DNA from: Propionibacteriales bacterium
GTDB taxonomy: Bacteria; Actinomycetota; Actinomycetes; Propionibacteriales; Nocardioidaceae
Assembly: GCA_026392455.1 (NCBI GenBank)
Contig: JAPLCB010000010.1
Location: forward strand, 124,001-188,000
Direction of reading: 5' to 3'
Length of the DNA stretch: 64,000 nucleotides
Part shown: one piece after another, positions 48,776-56,879 of the stretch
Layout: every line of letters begins with the position of its first letter
Numbering within the stretch: the first letter of the stretch is position 1
The notes under the pieces: model-generated
Told to the model about the DNA's origin: nothing
The model's input: only the letters and a program-made list of their open reading frames with translations
Databases searched by the model: none
Translations under genes and position numbers: made by a program

Positions 48776-50365
48776 GTGGGCAAGCCCGTCGTACTCATCG
48801 CCGAAGAACTGAGCCCCGCCACCGTCGAGGCACTCGGCCCGGACTTCGAGATCCGCAGCTGCAACGGTGCCGACCGGGCCGAGCTGCTGGCGGCGATCGT
48901 CGACGTCGACGCGATCCTGATCCGGTCGGCCACCCAGGTCGATGCCGAGGCGCTGGCCGTGGCGACCAGGCTCAAGATCGTCGCGCGGGCCGGTGTCGGG
49001 CTCGACAACGTCGACGTCAAGGCCTCCACCCAGGCCGGCGTGATGGTCGTGAATGCTCCGACCTCGAACATCGTCAGCGCTGCCGAGCTGGCAGTCGCCC
49101 TGATGCTGGCCGCCGCTCGCCACGTCTCGCCGGCCCACGCAGCGTTGCGCAACGGGGAGTGGAAGCGGTCCAAGTACACCGGCATCGAGCTGTACGAGAA
49201 GACCGTCGGGATCGTCGGGCTCGGCCGCATCGGTGTGCTGGTCGCCCAGCGGCTCTCCGCCTTCGGCATGAACGTGATCGCCTACGACCCCTACGTCCAG
49301 GCGGGCCGGGCCGCTCAGATGGGCGTCCGGATGGTCAGCCTCGAGGAGCTCCTGGCCGAGTCGGACTTCATGAGCGTGCACCTGCCGAAGACACCGGAGA
49401 CGGCCGGTCTGATCGGCGCCGAGCAGCTCAAGGCGGCCAAGCCGACCCTGGTCCTGGTGAACGCCGCTCGCGGCGGCATCGTCGACGAGGGTGCGCTGTA
49501 CGACGCGCTGAAGAACGGTGAGATCGCTGCGGCCGGCCTCGACGTCTTTGCCAAGGAGCCGTGCACCGACTCGCCGCTCTTCGAGCTGGAGAACGTCGTC
49601 GCGACGCCGCACCTCGGAGCGTCCACCGACGAGGCGCAGGAGAAGGCAGGTATCGCGGTGGCCAAGTCGGTACGGCTTGCTCTCAGCGGCGAGCTCGTCC
49701 CCGACGCGGTCAACGTCCAGGGCGGCGTGATCGCCGAGGACGTCCGTCCGGGCATCCCGCTGACCGAGAAGCTCGGTCGCATCTTCACCTCCCTGGCCGG
49801 GGAGGTCGCGCAGTCCCTCGACGTCGAGGTCCGCGGCGAGATCACCGAGTTCGACGTGAAGGTGCTCGAGCTCGCAGCGCTCAAGGGAGTCTTCGCGGAC
49901 ATCGTCGAGGAGCAGGTCTCCTACGTGAACGCGCCCTTGCTGGCGGCCGAGCGCGGGGTCGCCGTGCGCCTGGTCACCGAGGCCGAGAGCCCGGACCACC
50001 GCAACGTGATCACCATCCGCGGGACCCTGGCCGACGGCAACCAGTTCTCGGTGTCGGGCACGCTGGTCGGCATCAACCAGCGGGAGCGCCTGGTCGAGGT
50101 CAACGGCTTCCTGGTCGACCTCGAGCCGACCGAGCACCTGGCCTTCTTCCGCTACGAGGACCGGCCGGGGATGGTCGGGACCGTCGGCCAGATCCTGGGC
50201 GACGCCGGGGTGAACATTGCCGGGATGCAGGTCTCCCGCGACGCCAAGGGCGGGAAGGCGCTGGTCGCGCTGTCGGTGGACTCGGTGGTCCCGGCCGAGG
50301 TGCTCGAGCAGATCCGCGCCGCCATCGACGCCGAAACGGTGCGCGGGGTCGACCTCTCGGACTGA
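48776..50365 (+). CDS. serA: D-3-phosphoglycerate dehydrogenase
   Basis: 529 residues from a GTG with GAGGAA seven bases upstream. Nucleotide-binding VGIVGLGRIGVLVAQRL; catalytic region TPHLGAST with His near 280. Then the ASB domain (about 320-450) and a C-terminal ACT domain (AFFRYEDRPGMVGTVGQILG) give the long mycobacterial-type enzyme inhibited by serine. First step of serine synthesis. The frame is open 84 bp upstream without a ribosome site. Confidence 0.96.
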   Translation: MGKPVVLIAEELSPATVEALGPDFEIRSCNGADRAELLAAIVDVDAILIRSATQVDAEALAVATRLKIVARAGVGLDNVDVKASTQAGVMVVNAPTSNIVSAAELAVALMLAAARHVSPAHAALRNGEWKRSKYTGIELYEKTVGIVGLGRIGVLVAQRLSAFGMNVIAYDPYVQAGRAAQMGVRMVSLEELLAESDFMSVHLPKTPETAGLIGAEQLKAAKPTLVLVNAARGGIVDEGALYDALKNGEIAAAGLDVFAKEPCTDSPLFELENVVATPHLGASTDEAQEKAGIAVAKSVRLALSGELVPDAVNVQGGVIAEDVRPGIPLTEKLGRIFTSLAGEVAQSLDVEVRGEITEFDVKVLELAALKGVFADIVEEQVSYVNAPLLAAERGVAVRLVTEAESPDHRNVITIRGTLADGNQFSVSGTLVGINQRERLVEVNGFLVDLEPTEHLAFFRYEDRPGMVGTVGQILGDAGVNIAGMQVSRDAKGGKALVALSVDSVVPAEVLEQIRAAIDAETVRGVDLSD

Positions 50366-50371
50366 GATCAC

Positions 50372-50389
50372 GTCAGTCCTGACTTTTTT
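50372..50389 (+). terminator. serA terminator
   Basis: Short stem GTCAG/CTGAC with TC loop, directly followed by six Ts, 6 bp after the stop codon. The stem is weak but the T-run is unusual in this GC-rich DNA. Confidence 0.5.
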
Positions 50390-50494
50390 GGCGGAACCCC
50401 TATCCGAGATGTCGGAGTTGCGGTAATTTTCAGGCCTATCGCCGGGCCGGTCCGACTGCACCTCGGACTGCTCGATCACCGTGTGGGGGAAACT

Positions 50495-51403
50495 GTGACT
50501 GTTCGTGCGCGCGCCCGGATCCTTGTCGGGCTGTCCCTGCTGGCGATGCTCGCCGCCCTCGTTCCTGGTCTGCCCGGTCTGCCCGGTCCGCCGGAGGCCC
50601 GGGCGGCAACGACTGTCGGCACGGCGACCTCGGCGCCGAACTGCGGGGTCAACACCTACCGCAAACCCGACGGGACGCGGTGGCGCTGCACCCTCGGCGA
50701 GAACTTCGACGGCACCCGCTTGAACACGAACCTGTGGCGGGTGATGACCAGCGACCGATTCAGCTACGACGACCGGCCCGACTGCTTCGTCAACGACCCC
50801 GACAACGTCAAGGTCGCGAACGGGGTGCTCCGCCTGACCGCCCGACGCGAGGCGTCGGCGTTCAACTGCTACCGCAAGTCCGGCACGGTCCGGACCCGGT
50901 ACAGCGCGGGGATGGTGAGCACCTTCGGGAAGTGGACCCAGGCGTACGGACGGTTCGAGTTCCGGGCCAAGTTCCCCTACACGACCCAGCGCGGCATCCA
51001 GGGGTCGTTCTGGTTGTGGCCCGATGGTGCGAGCGGGGCGACCTGGCCGATCTCGGGCGAGATCGACGTCGCCGAGTGGTACAGCAGCTACCCGGACCGG
51101 GTGATCCCGTACCTGCACTACGGCACCTCGTTCCTGGCCCCCAAGAGCGCGACCACGAACAACAACTGCCTGGTCCGGCGGGTCCAGGACTGGCACACCT
51201 ACGTGCTGGAGTGGACGCCGCAGGGGATCAGGATCATGTACGACGGGGTGACCTGCCTCTACCGCAAGGGCGGCGGAGCGCCGTTCAACCGCGACTTCAT
51301 GATGGCGATGTTCCAGGGGTTCGGCCTGGGCAAGAACGCCCCGACCTCGTCGACCCCTGCGGTCTCCACCACCCAGATCGCCTGGGTCCGGGTCTGGTCC
51401 TGA
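50495..51403 (+). CDS. Secreted GH16 glycoside hydrolase 1
   Basis: 302 residues from the GTG preceded by GGGGA. Signal peptide about 1-40 (ILVGLSLLAMLAALVPG). GH16 jelly-roll with the catalytic motif GEIDVAEWY (E-x-D-x-x-E), and AYGRFEFRAKFPYTTQRGIQ before it. Likely endo-beta-1,3-glucanase or related; the group is not resolved. Four to six cysteines suggest disulfides. A close paralogue follows 127 bp later. Confidence 0.92.
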   Translation: MTVRARARILVGLSLLAMLAALVPGLPGLPGPPEARAATTVGTATSAPNCGVNTYRKPDGTRWRCTLGENFDGTRLNTNLWRVMTSDRFSYDDRPDCFVNDPDNVKVANGVLRLTARREASAFNCYRKSGTVRTRYSAGMVSTFGKWTQAYGRFEFRAKFPYTTQRGIQGSFWLWPDGASGATWPISGEIDVAEWYSSYPDRVIPYLHYGTSFLAPKSATTNNNCLVRRVQDWHTYVLEWTPQGIRIMYDGVTCLYRKGGGAPFNRDFMMAMFQGFGLGKNAPTSSTPAVSTTQIAWVRVWS

Positions 51404-51530
51404 CCAACCGGTCTCAGCGGATCCGGGGGCAACCTAGGCAGGGTGCCCGGTTTCCGCTAGTTTTACCGCCATCGAGGGTTCGGACCGGTTGCACCCGGTT
51501 TGCCCTCGAACCGCCGAGTGGGGAGTTCTG

Positions 51531-52439
51531 ATGCTCAGTCATGCCCGTAGTCGCACCCGTGCCCGTCGCCGTCTCCAGGTCCTGGTGGCCCTCGGGGCGA
51601 CAGTGGCAGGTTTGTCCGTGGTGCCGGCATCCGGCGTCGCGCCAGCCGTCGCTGCGCCGTTGCCCCCCGCCAGCGCGTGCGGTCCGACAGCGGTGCTCAA
51701 GGCTGACGGGAGCCCGTGGGTCTGCACCTTCGCCGACGACTTCTCGGCGAGCACGCTGGACCTGACCAAGTGGACGCCCCAGCTCACCGCGACCAGTGGT
51801 TTCGACCAGAACAACACCTGCTTCACCGACAGCAGCCGCAACCTCGCAGTCTCCAAGGGGATTCTGAGCCTGACCAGCCGGAAGTCGTCCTGGGCCAGCA
51901 CCTGCACGTCCCCGAAGGGCTCGTTCAGGACCAAGTACTCCTCCGGCATGGTGAGCACCTACACGAAGTTCACCCAGGCCTACGGCCGCTTCGAGTTCCG
52001 GGCGAAGTTCTCGACGTCGAAGCAGCCGGGGATCCAGTCGGCGCTCTGGCTGTACCCCGAGGTCCCCGGCAACGTGTGGCCGTTCAGCGGCGAGATCGAC
52101 ATCGCCGAGTGGTACAGCAAGTACTACGACCGGGTGATCCCGTTCCTGCACTACGGCGGCACCTACGCCGACGCGTACGCGACCAACAACCACTGCCTGG
52201 TCCCCGACGTGGGCGGGACGTGGCACACCTACGTGCTGGAGTGGACCCCGGCTTCGATCTCGTTCATCTACGACAACCAGGTCTGCCTGACGAACACGAC
52301 GGCATCGGGCAAGGACCCGTTCAACAAGGCCTACATGGTCGCGCTGACACAGCTGATCGGCAGCGGCGCGAACGAACCGACGTCGCGCACACCGGGGACC
52401 AACACGATGCAGGTCGACTACGTCCGGGTCTACTCCTAG
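51531..52439 (+). CDS. Secreted GH16 glycoside hydrolase 2
   Basis: 302 residues from the ATG with GGGGAG five bases upstream. Signal peptide about 1-41 (RLQVLVALGATVAGLS, cut near AVAA). Catalytic motif GEIDIAEWY, preceded by AYGRFEFRAKFSTSKQPGIQ. It shares order and most motifs with GH16 protein 1, so the pair arose by tandem duplication. Each gene has its own upstream region, so separate regulation is possible. Confidence 0.92.
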   Translation: MLSHARSRTRARRRLQVLVALGATVAGLSVVPASGVAPAVAAPLPPASACGPTAVLKADGSPWVCTFADDFSASTLDLTKWTPQLTATSGFDQNNTCFTDSSRNLAVSKGILSLTSRKSSWASTCTSPKGSFRTKYSSGMVSTYTKFTQAYGRFEFRAKFSTSKQPGIQSALWLYPEVPGNVWPFSGEIDIAEWYSKYYDRVIPFLHYGGTYADAYATNNHCLVPDVGGTWHTYVLEWTPASISFIYDNQVCLTNTTASGKDPFNKAYMVALTQLIGSGANEPTSRTPGTNTMQVDYVRVYS

Positions 52440-52440
52440 C

Positions 52441-52460
52441 GAGCGAGCGAGCGAGCGAGC
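52441..52460. repeat. GAGC tetranucleotide microsatellite
   Basis: Five perfect units of GAGC directly after the stop of the second GH16 gene. It lies 10 bp before the stop codon of the convergent MocR gene, outside both coding regions. Confidence 0.8.
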
Positions 52461-52469
52461 GGGCCGGGC

Positions 52470-53903
52470 TCAGGCGACCAGCGTCGGCTCGCGCCGTCGC
52501 AGCGCTGTCGGATCTGCCAGCGTGGCTGCCCAGGCCTCGCCCAGCCGGCTGATCGCGTCGCCGAGGACGTGCGCGGGCTGGGTGTAGGGGATGCGCAGGA
52601 ACCGGTCGAGGCCGCCGTCCGGGGCGAAGCTGGGTCCCGGCGCCAGCAGCACGTCGCGGGCGGCCGCGTGCGGGACCAGGTCGGAGGAGTGCGACGCGGG
52701 CAGCTCGCACCACAGGTTCAGACCGCCTGAGGGGCGGCTGACCTTCCAGTCCGGGAGGTGCAGCGCGATCGCGGCGATCGCTGCGTCCCGGCTGGCACGC
52801 AGCGTGCTGCGGCGGTGCTCGATCAGGTGGGCGTGGTTGCGGATCAGCTCCGTGGCGACGAGCTGCTCCAGCAGCGGCGCCCCCAGGTCGAGGGAGAGCC
52901 GGGCGCGGAACATGTCCTCCATGACGGCATGAGGCGCGCGCAGCCACCCGACCCTGATCCCGCCCCAGAAAGGCTTGCTCAGGGAGCCGACGGTGATCGC
53001 GTCCCGCTGGTAGGACGCGAACGGCGCGGGCATGGTCTGGCCGTCGAGAGCCAGGTCGACCATGGACTCGTCGATGATCGGAACCGTGCCGGCCTTCTCC
53101 ATCGCCGCGGCAACGGCCGCGCGGCTGTCGTCGGAGAGCAGGTGCCCGGTCGGGTTGTGGAAGTCCGGGATCAGGTAGGCGACCTGCGGGCGGGACTGCT
53201 CGACCGCGTTGATCAGGTCGTCGGCGACGGGTTCGACCCGCCCGACCGGGCTGGTGATCAGCCGGGCGCCGGCGTGCCTGAGCGCTGCGATGGCGTTCGG
53301 GTACGTCGGGTTCTCCACCAGGGTTCGGGTGCCTCGGCCGATCATCGCGCGGGCGGCGATCGCGACGCCGGACTGGGCGCCCGGGACGATCATGATCTGC
53401 TCCGGGGTGGTGGCCAGACCGCGCGCGGTGTACCGCTCCGCGACCGCCTCGCGCAGCACCTGGAGCCCCGAGGGGTAGTAACCGGGGCTGGCGAGGTAGG
53501 CCGGGAGCTCGGCCACCGCGTGCTCGTACGCCGCCAGGATGCCGGGGCCGGGGACCGGGGCGGCACAGGTCAGGTCGATCTTGTCCTCCGGCAGGCTGCC
53601 GGGCGGTAGCAGGTGGTCGCCGCGAAGCCCGCTGGACGCCGGCAGGCTGGCGATGCTTCCGGAGCCCTGGCGGGACACGAGGTAGCCGTGGTCGCGCAGC
53701 TCCGCGTAGGCGCGGGTGACGGTGGTCCGGCTGACGCCCAGGGCTTCGGTGAGCTCACGCTCGCTCGGGAGCCGTACGCCGACCGGCACCCGGCCGTCGG
53801 TGATCAGCACCCGCAGGCCCTCGGCGAGACCGCGGTACGCAGGCTCACGATCGAAGTCGCCGACGAGGGCGGCGACCCGGTTGGCGGCGATGATCCTGCT
53901 CAA
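52470..53903 (-). CDS. MocR-type GntR regulator with aminotransferase domain
   Basis: 477 residues from a TTG with AAGGAG five bases upstream. N-terminal winged helix (about 15-85) with LPSERELTEALGVSRTTVTRAYAELRDHGYL, then a full PLP-aminotransferase-like domain with the Lys in SLSKPFWGGIRVGW (near 308) and NPTGH. MocR proteins sense PLP or a PLP adduct. It is divergent from a YczE-type membrane protein gene, a known partnership (YczR/YczE). Confidence 0.92.
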   Translation of the reverse strand: MSRIIAANRVAALVGDFDREPAYRGLAEGLRVLITDGRVPVGVRLPSERELTEALGVSRTTVTRAYAELRDHGYLVSRQGSGSIASLPASSGLRGDHLLPPGSLPEDKIDLTCAAPVPGPGILAAYEHAVAELPAYLASPGYYPSGLQVLREAVAERYTARGLATTPEQIMIVPGAQSGVAIAARAMIGRGTRTLVENPTYPNAIAALRHAGARLITSPVGRVEPVADDLINAVEQSRPQVAYLIPDFHNPTGHLLSDDSRAAVAAAMEKAGTVPIIDESMVDLALDGQTMPAPFASYQRDAITVGSLSKPFWGGIRVGWLRAPHAVMEDMFRARLSLDLGAPLLEQLVATELIRNHAHLIEHRRSTLRASRDAAIAAIALHLPDWKVSRPSGGLNLWCELPASHSSDLVPHAAARDVLLAPGPSFAPDGGLDRFLRIPYTQPAHVLGDAISRLGEAWAATLADPTALRRREPTLVA

Positions 53904-53918
53904 CTGGACTCCTTCATG

Positions 53919-53960
53919 CAGACCACTTTACCTCGATTGGCTATTTAGGACCAGACCAAT
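53919..53960. promoter_or_regulatory. Candidate MocR operator in the divergent intergenic region
   Basis: Direct repeats CAGACCA at 53919-53925 and 53952-53958, 33 bp apart, and an inverted pair ATTGG (53936-53940) / CCAAT (53956-53960). MocR regulators often bind direct repeats. The stretch is AT-richer than its surroundings. Confidence 0.4.
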
Positions 53961-53978
53961 TCAAGGGACAGTTGCACC

Positions 53979-54092
53979 ATGAGCGCCTTCAACAACTCCC
54001 GCATGGGTACCCCTCCGCTGGGACGGCAGCGTCGTAGCAGCCGTCGTCCGATGTTCCTCGACCGGTTGATCAACCGTGCCCAGAACCGCTGA
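53979..54092 (+). CDS. 37-residue basic peptide
   Basis: MSAFNNSRMGTPPLGRQRRS then SRRPMFLDRLINRAQNR, strongly basic with an amphipathic end. AAGGGA lies about ten bases before the ATG. It ends inside the first codons of the YczE-type gene (17-bp overlap), so it could couple translation. Not recognised; the coding status is uncertain. Confidence 0.45.
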   Translation: MSAFNNSRMGTPPLGRQRRSSRRPMFLDRLINRAQNR

Positions 54093-54843
54093 CCGCCCGG
54101 TGCGCGAGCTGGCCCGGCTCGGTCCGGTCGAGCAGCTCCGCGCCGGGCGGCTGGTACGCCGGCTCGGCCAGCTCGCGGTCGGGCTGGTGCTGTACGGCCT
54201 GACGCTGGCGATGATCATCCGTGCCGCCGTCGGCAACGCGGCCTGGGACGTGCTCCACCAGGGGATCGCCAAGCACTCGCCGCTGACGATCGGTGAGGCG
54301 GTGATCGTGATGAGCCTGGTCGTGCTGGTCCTGTGGATCCCGCTCAAGGAGCTGCCGGGCCTCGGCACGATCGCGAACTCGTTCCTCGTCGGCATGTCGG
54401 CCGACGTCTTCCTGCGGCTGTTCTCGACCCCCGACGAGCTCGGCCTCCGGGTCCTGATGATGGTCGTCGGCGTCGTGCTCAACGGTGCCGCGACCGCGCT
54501 GTACATCGGCTCGCAGTTCGGGCCGGGACCGCGCGACGGCCTGATGACCGGCCTGCACCGGCGTACCGGCGTCTCGATCCGGCTCGTCCGGACCGGGCTC
54601 GAGCTCAGCGTGGTCGGGATCGGCTTCGCGCTCGGCGGGGTCGTCGGCCTCGGCACGATCGTCTACACCCTGGCCATCGGCCCGCTGGTCCAGCTGATGC
54701 TGCCCTTCGCCGTGGTCGAGCTTCCCCGGTCAGTTCCTGGTGGCGATCAGGGCGACCGCGTCCGGGGCGACCATCACCTCGACAGCGGTGAACCGCTCGT
54801 CGGTCAGCCAGGTCTCCCGCAGGGTGTCCACCCGGCCCAGTGA
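54076..54843 (+). CDS. YczE/YitT-type membrane protein
   Basis: 255 residues from a GTG. Several hydrophobic helices: LAVGLVLYGLTLAMIIRA, AVIVMSLVVLVLWIPL, GLRVLMMVVGVVLNGAATALYIG and GIGFALGGVVGLGTIVYTLA. The sequence GNAAWDVLHQGIAKH and GPRDGLMTGLHRRTG match the YczE family, usually controlled by an adjacent MocR. The last 38 residues lie over the opposite methyltransferase gene and look non-native (GDQGDRVRGDHHLDSGEP), so the original stop may have been lost near 54730. Confidence 0.87.
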   Translation: MPRTADRPVRELARLGPVEQLRAGRLVRRLGQLAVGLVLYGLTLAMIIRAAVGNAAWDVLHQGIAKHSPLTIGEAVIVMSLVVLVLWIPLKELPGLGTIANSFLVGMSADVFLRLFSTPDELGLRVLMMVVGVVLNGAATALYIGSQFGPGPRDGLMTGLHRRTGVSIRLVRTGLELSVVGIGFALGGVVGLGTIVYTLAIGPLVQLMLPFAVVELPRSVPGGDQGDRVRGDHHLDSGEPLVGQPGLPQGVHPAQ

Positions 54844-55296
54844 GATCGGCGGCCAGCCCTCGCACGGTGCGAAGTCGTCCATGACCACGATGCCCCCGGG
54901 TTCGACCAGGTCGGCGATCAGGTCGACCGAGGCGTCGTCCGGCGAGGACGGGTCGAGGAAGAGCAAGGAGTACGGGCCCTTGTCGCGAAGGGTCGACCAG
55001 TCTGCGGAGAGGACCTCGACCTGCGGGTCGTCCTCGAAGATGTCCTGGGCTGCCACCGCGAGCTTCTCGTCGAGCTCGGCCGACAGGATCATCGCGCCGT
55101 CACGGGCTCCTGAGCGCAACCAGGCGGTGCCGACGCCGCACCCGGTCCCGAACTCGGCCATCGTCCCGTTCCTGGTCGCAGCCAGGGCGGCGAGGAGCCG
55201 ACCGGTCTCGTTGCGGCAGAAGGAGACGTAGCCCGCCCGGCGGGAGACGTCGAACGCGCGCGCCACGATCGGCGGAACGTCAGGAGGCGCGCTCAT
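54730..55296 (-). CDS. Class I SAM-dependent O-methyltransferase-like protein
   Basis: 188 residues. AdoMet motif MAEFGTGCGVGTAWLRSGA (near 46-64), then ILSAELDEKLA and LLFLDPSSPDDASVDLIADLVEPGGIVVMDDFAP, as in the catechol O-methyltransferase-like group. Substrate unknown. AACACT lies 6 nt before the ATG. Its 3' part overlaps the membrane-protein gene by 114 bp on the other strand. Confidence 0.85.
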   Translation of the reverse strand: MSAPPDVPPIVARAFDVSRRAGYVSFCRNETGRLLAALAATRNGTMAEFGTGCGVGTAWLRSGARDGAMILSAELDEKLAVAAQDIFEDDPQVEVLSADWSTLRDKGPYSLLFLDPSSPDDASVDLIADLVEPGGIVVMDDFAPCEGWPPISLGRVDTLRETWLTDERFTAVEVMVAPDAVALIATRN

Positions 55297-55415
55297 GGCG
55301 CCAGTGTTCCAAACAAGACGCCTCGGTCCGGATATCGGCGCGAAGTCTCGGATCGTGGGACATCTTCGGTAATCCAGGTGCGCCCACGGTTAACGCGTCC
55401 TAACCTGACACCACC

Positions 55416-55469
55416 ATGCGGACGTTCCTCGTAGTAATTCGCCGCCGTGGCGGGGCCTCGCACTCGTAG
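55416..55469 (+). CDS. leuB-proximal leader peptide
   Basis: 17 codons: MRTFLVVIRRRGGASHS. Phe-Leu-Val-Val-Ile near the start places Leu, Val and Ile codons for ribosome sensing. TAACCT (55401-55406) is a likely -10 box, so the untranslated leader would be 0-3 nt. It precedes three competing RNA segments and the leuB gene. Confidence 0.7.
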   Translation: MRTFLVVIRRRGGASHS

Positions 55470-55478
55470 GCCACCTCG

Positions 55479-55561
55479 CCGCGGAGTTCGGCGTACCCCG
55501 CCATCGGCCTACGAACCCCTCCGCGTGCGACCAGCGAACAGCTGTTCTCGAACCGCGGAGG
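55479..55561 (+). promoter_or_regulatory. Three-segment RNA switch upstream of leuB
   Basis: CGCGGAG (55480-55486), CTCCGCG (55519-55525) and CGCGGAG (55554-55560): the middle segment can pair with the first or the third. The first lies about 10 nt after the leader stop codon, where a ribosome terminating normally or stalled would decide which pairing forms. No T-run follows, so control is more likely on translation or through Rho. Confidence 0.55.
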
Positions 55562-55588
55562 TCACTCCGTAGCGAATCGAGAACCGTC

Positions 55589-55714
55589 ATGTACGAGAAC
55601 TATCCCGAGTGGGGCCCCGCGAAGCACGACCCCGAGAGCCCGGCCGCCCAGCGCGCCGTCCACCCGGCTCTTGACCTGCGAGACGCGGGCGGCCAGCGCC
55701 CCGACGACAACTAG
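55589..55714 (+). CDS. 41-residue protein between the leu leader and leuB
   Basis: [20 protein letters not shown] then [21 protein letters not shown], a hydrophilic, acidic small protein. It sits 28 bp after the RNA switch and its TAG stop forms part of the -10-like box TAGCCT of leuB. Not recognised. Its fixed place and a sensible composition argue for translation, but the ribosome site is weak. Confidence 0.5.
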   Translation: MYENYPEWGPAKHDPESPAAQRAVHPALDLRDAGGQRPDDN

Positions 55715-55724
55715 CCTTTCCGGC

Positions 55725-56783
55725 ATGTCATCACAGTCTCTGAAGCTTGCAGTCATCCCGGGCGACGGGATCGGAACCGAGGTTACGGCCGAGGCCCTCA
55801 AGGTCCTCGAAGTGGTCACGCCCTCGGACGTGAAGTTCGAGCCGACCCGCTACGACCTGGGCGCCGAGCGCTACCTGGCGACCGGCGAGGTCCTTCCGGA
55901 CACGGTCCTGGAGGAGATCCGCCACCACGACGTGATCCTGCTGGGGGCCGTCGGTGGCAAGCCCAACGACCCGAACCTGCCTCCGGGCATCCTGGAGCGC
56001 GGGCTGCTGCTGCGGCTGCGTTTCGAGCTCGACCACTACGTGAACCTGCGCCCGTCGCGGATCTTCCCGGGCTCGGTCTCTCCGCTCGCCAACCCGGGCG
56101 AGGTCGACTTCGTCGTCGTCCGCGAGGGCACCGAGGGTCCGTACACCGGCAACGGTGGCGCCCTGCGTGTCGGTACGCCGCACGAGGTCGCCACCGAGGT
56201 CTCGGTGAACACCGCGTTCGGTGTCGAGCGGGTCGTCCGGGACGCCTTCGCCCGCGCCCAGCGACGGCCGCGCAAGAAGCTCACCCTGGTCCACAAGACC
56301 AACGTGCTGGTCAACGCCGGCTCGGTCTGGTGGCGCCTGTTCCAGTCTGTCGCTGCGGAGTACCCCGAGGTCACCACCGACTACATGCACATCGACGCCG
56401 CGATGATCTTCATGACCACCGACCCGGCCCGCTTCGACGTGATCGTCACCGACAACCTGTTCGGCGACATCATCACCGACCTGGCCGCTGCGGTCACCGG
56501 CGGGATCGGTGTGGCCGCCAGCGGCAACATCAACCCGGACCGGACCGCGCCCTCGATGTTCGAGCCGGTGCACGGATCCGCGCCGGACATCGCCGGGCAG
56601 CAGAAGGCCGACCCGACCGCCGCAATCCTGTCGGTGTCGCTGATGCTCGATCACCTCGGTCTGACCGACGCCTCGCAGGCCGTCGAGACCGCCGTGATCG
56701 CCGACCTGGCCTCGCGCGAGCCGGGCGTAGCCCTGACCACTGCGCAGATCGGCGACCGGATCGCAGCCCGCGTAGCCGGTTAG
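55725..56783 (+). CDS. leuB: 3-isopropylmalate dehydrogenase
   Basis: 352 residues. Start [20 protein letters not shown]; substrate residues in [19 protein letters not shown]; metal site and signature [21 protein letters not shown]. Third step of leucine synthesis. TAGCCT lies 7 nt before the ATG, pointing to its own leaderless promoter besides read-through from the leader. Confidence 0.96.
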   Translation: MSSQSLKLAVIPGDGIGTEVTAEALKVLEVVTPSDVKFEPTRYDLGAERYLATGEVLPDTVLEEIRHHDVILLGAVGGKPNDPNLPPGILERGLLLRLRFELDHYVNLRPSRIFPGSVSPLANPGEVDFVVVREGTEGPYTGNGGALRVGTPHEVATEVSVNTAFGVERVVRDAFARAQRRPRKKLTLVHKTNVLVNAGSVWWRLFQSVAAEYPEVTTDYMHIDAAMIFMTTDPARFDVIVTDNLFGDIITDLAAAVTGGIGVAASGNINPDRTAPSMFEPVHGSAPDIAGQQKADPTAAILSVSLMLDHLGLTDASQAVETAVIADLASREPGVALTTAQIGDRIAARVAG

Positions 56784-56790
56784 CGACCCC

Positions 56791-56855
56791 GTTGGTTGGT
56801 GCCTGTCGAAACCACTGCGGGGTTCGGATTGTCGGCTTCGGCAGGCTCCACCAAC
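56791..56855. repeat. Imperfect inverted repeat between leuB and ilvE
   Basis: GTTGGTTGGTGCCTGTCGAA on the left pairs with TTCGGCAGGCTCCACCAAC on the right, with a GC-rich loop of about 25 bp. REP-like. It may terminate leuB. Confidence 0.5.
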
Positions 56856-56879
56856 GACCAAGAGAGATAGCGTGACCAC

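Noticed and set aside
50390-50494. Possible riboswitch before the first GH16 gene
   Set aside because: No conserved c-di-GMP, c-di-AMP or other aptamer core could be read; both GH16 leaders differ.
48581-51196. 871-codon antisense frame across serA and the first GH16 gene
   Set aside because: It spans two well-supported genes and an intergenic region, with no domain or start signal.
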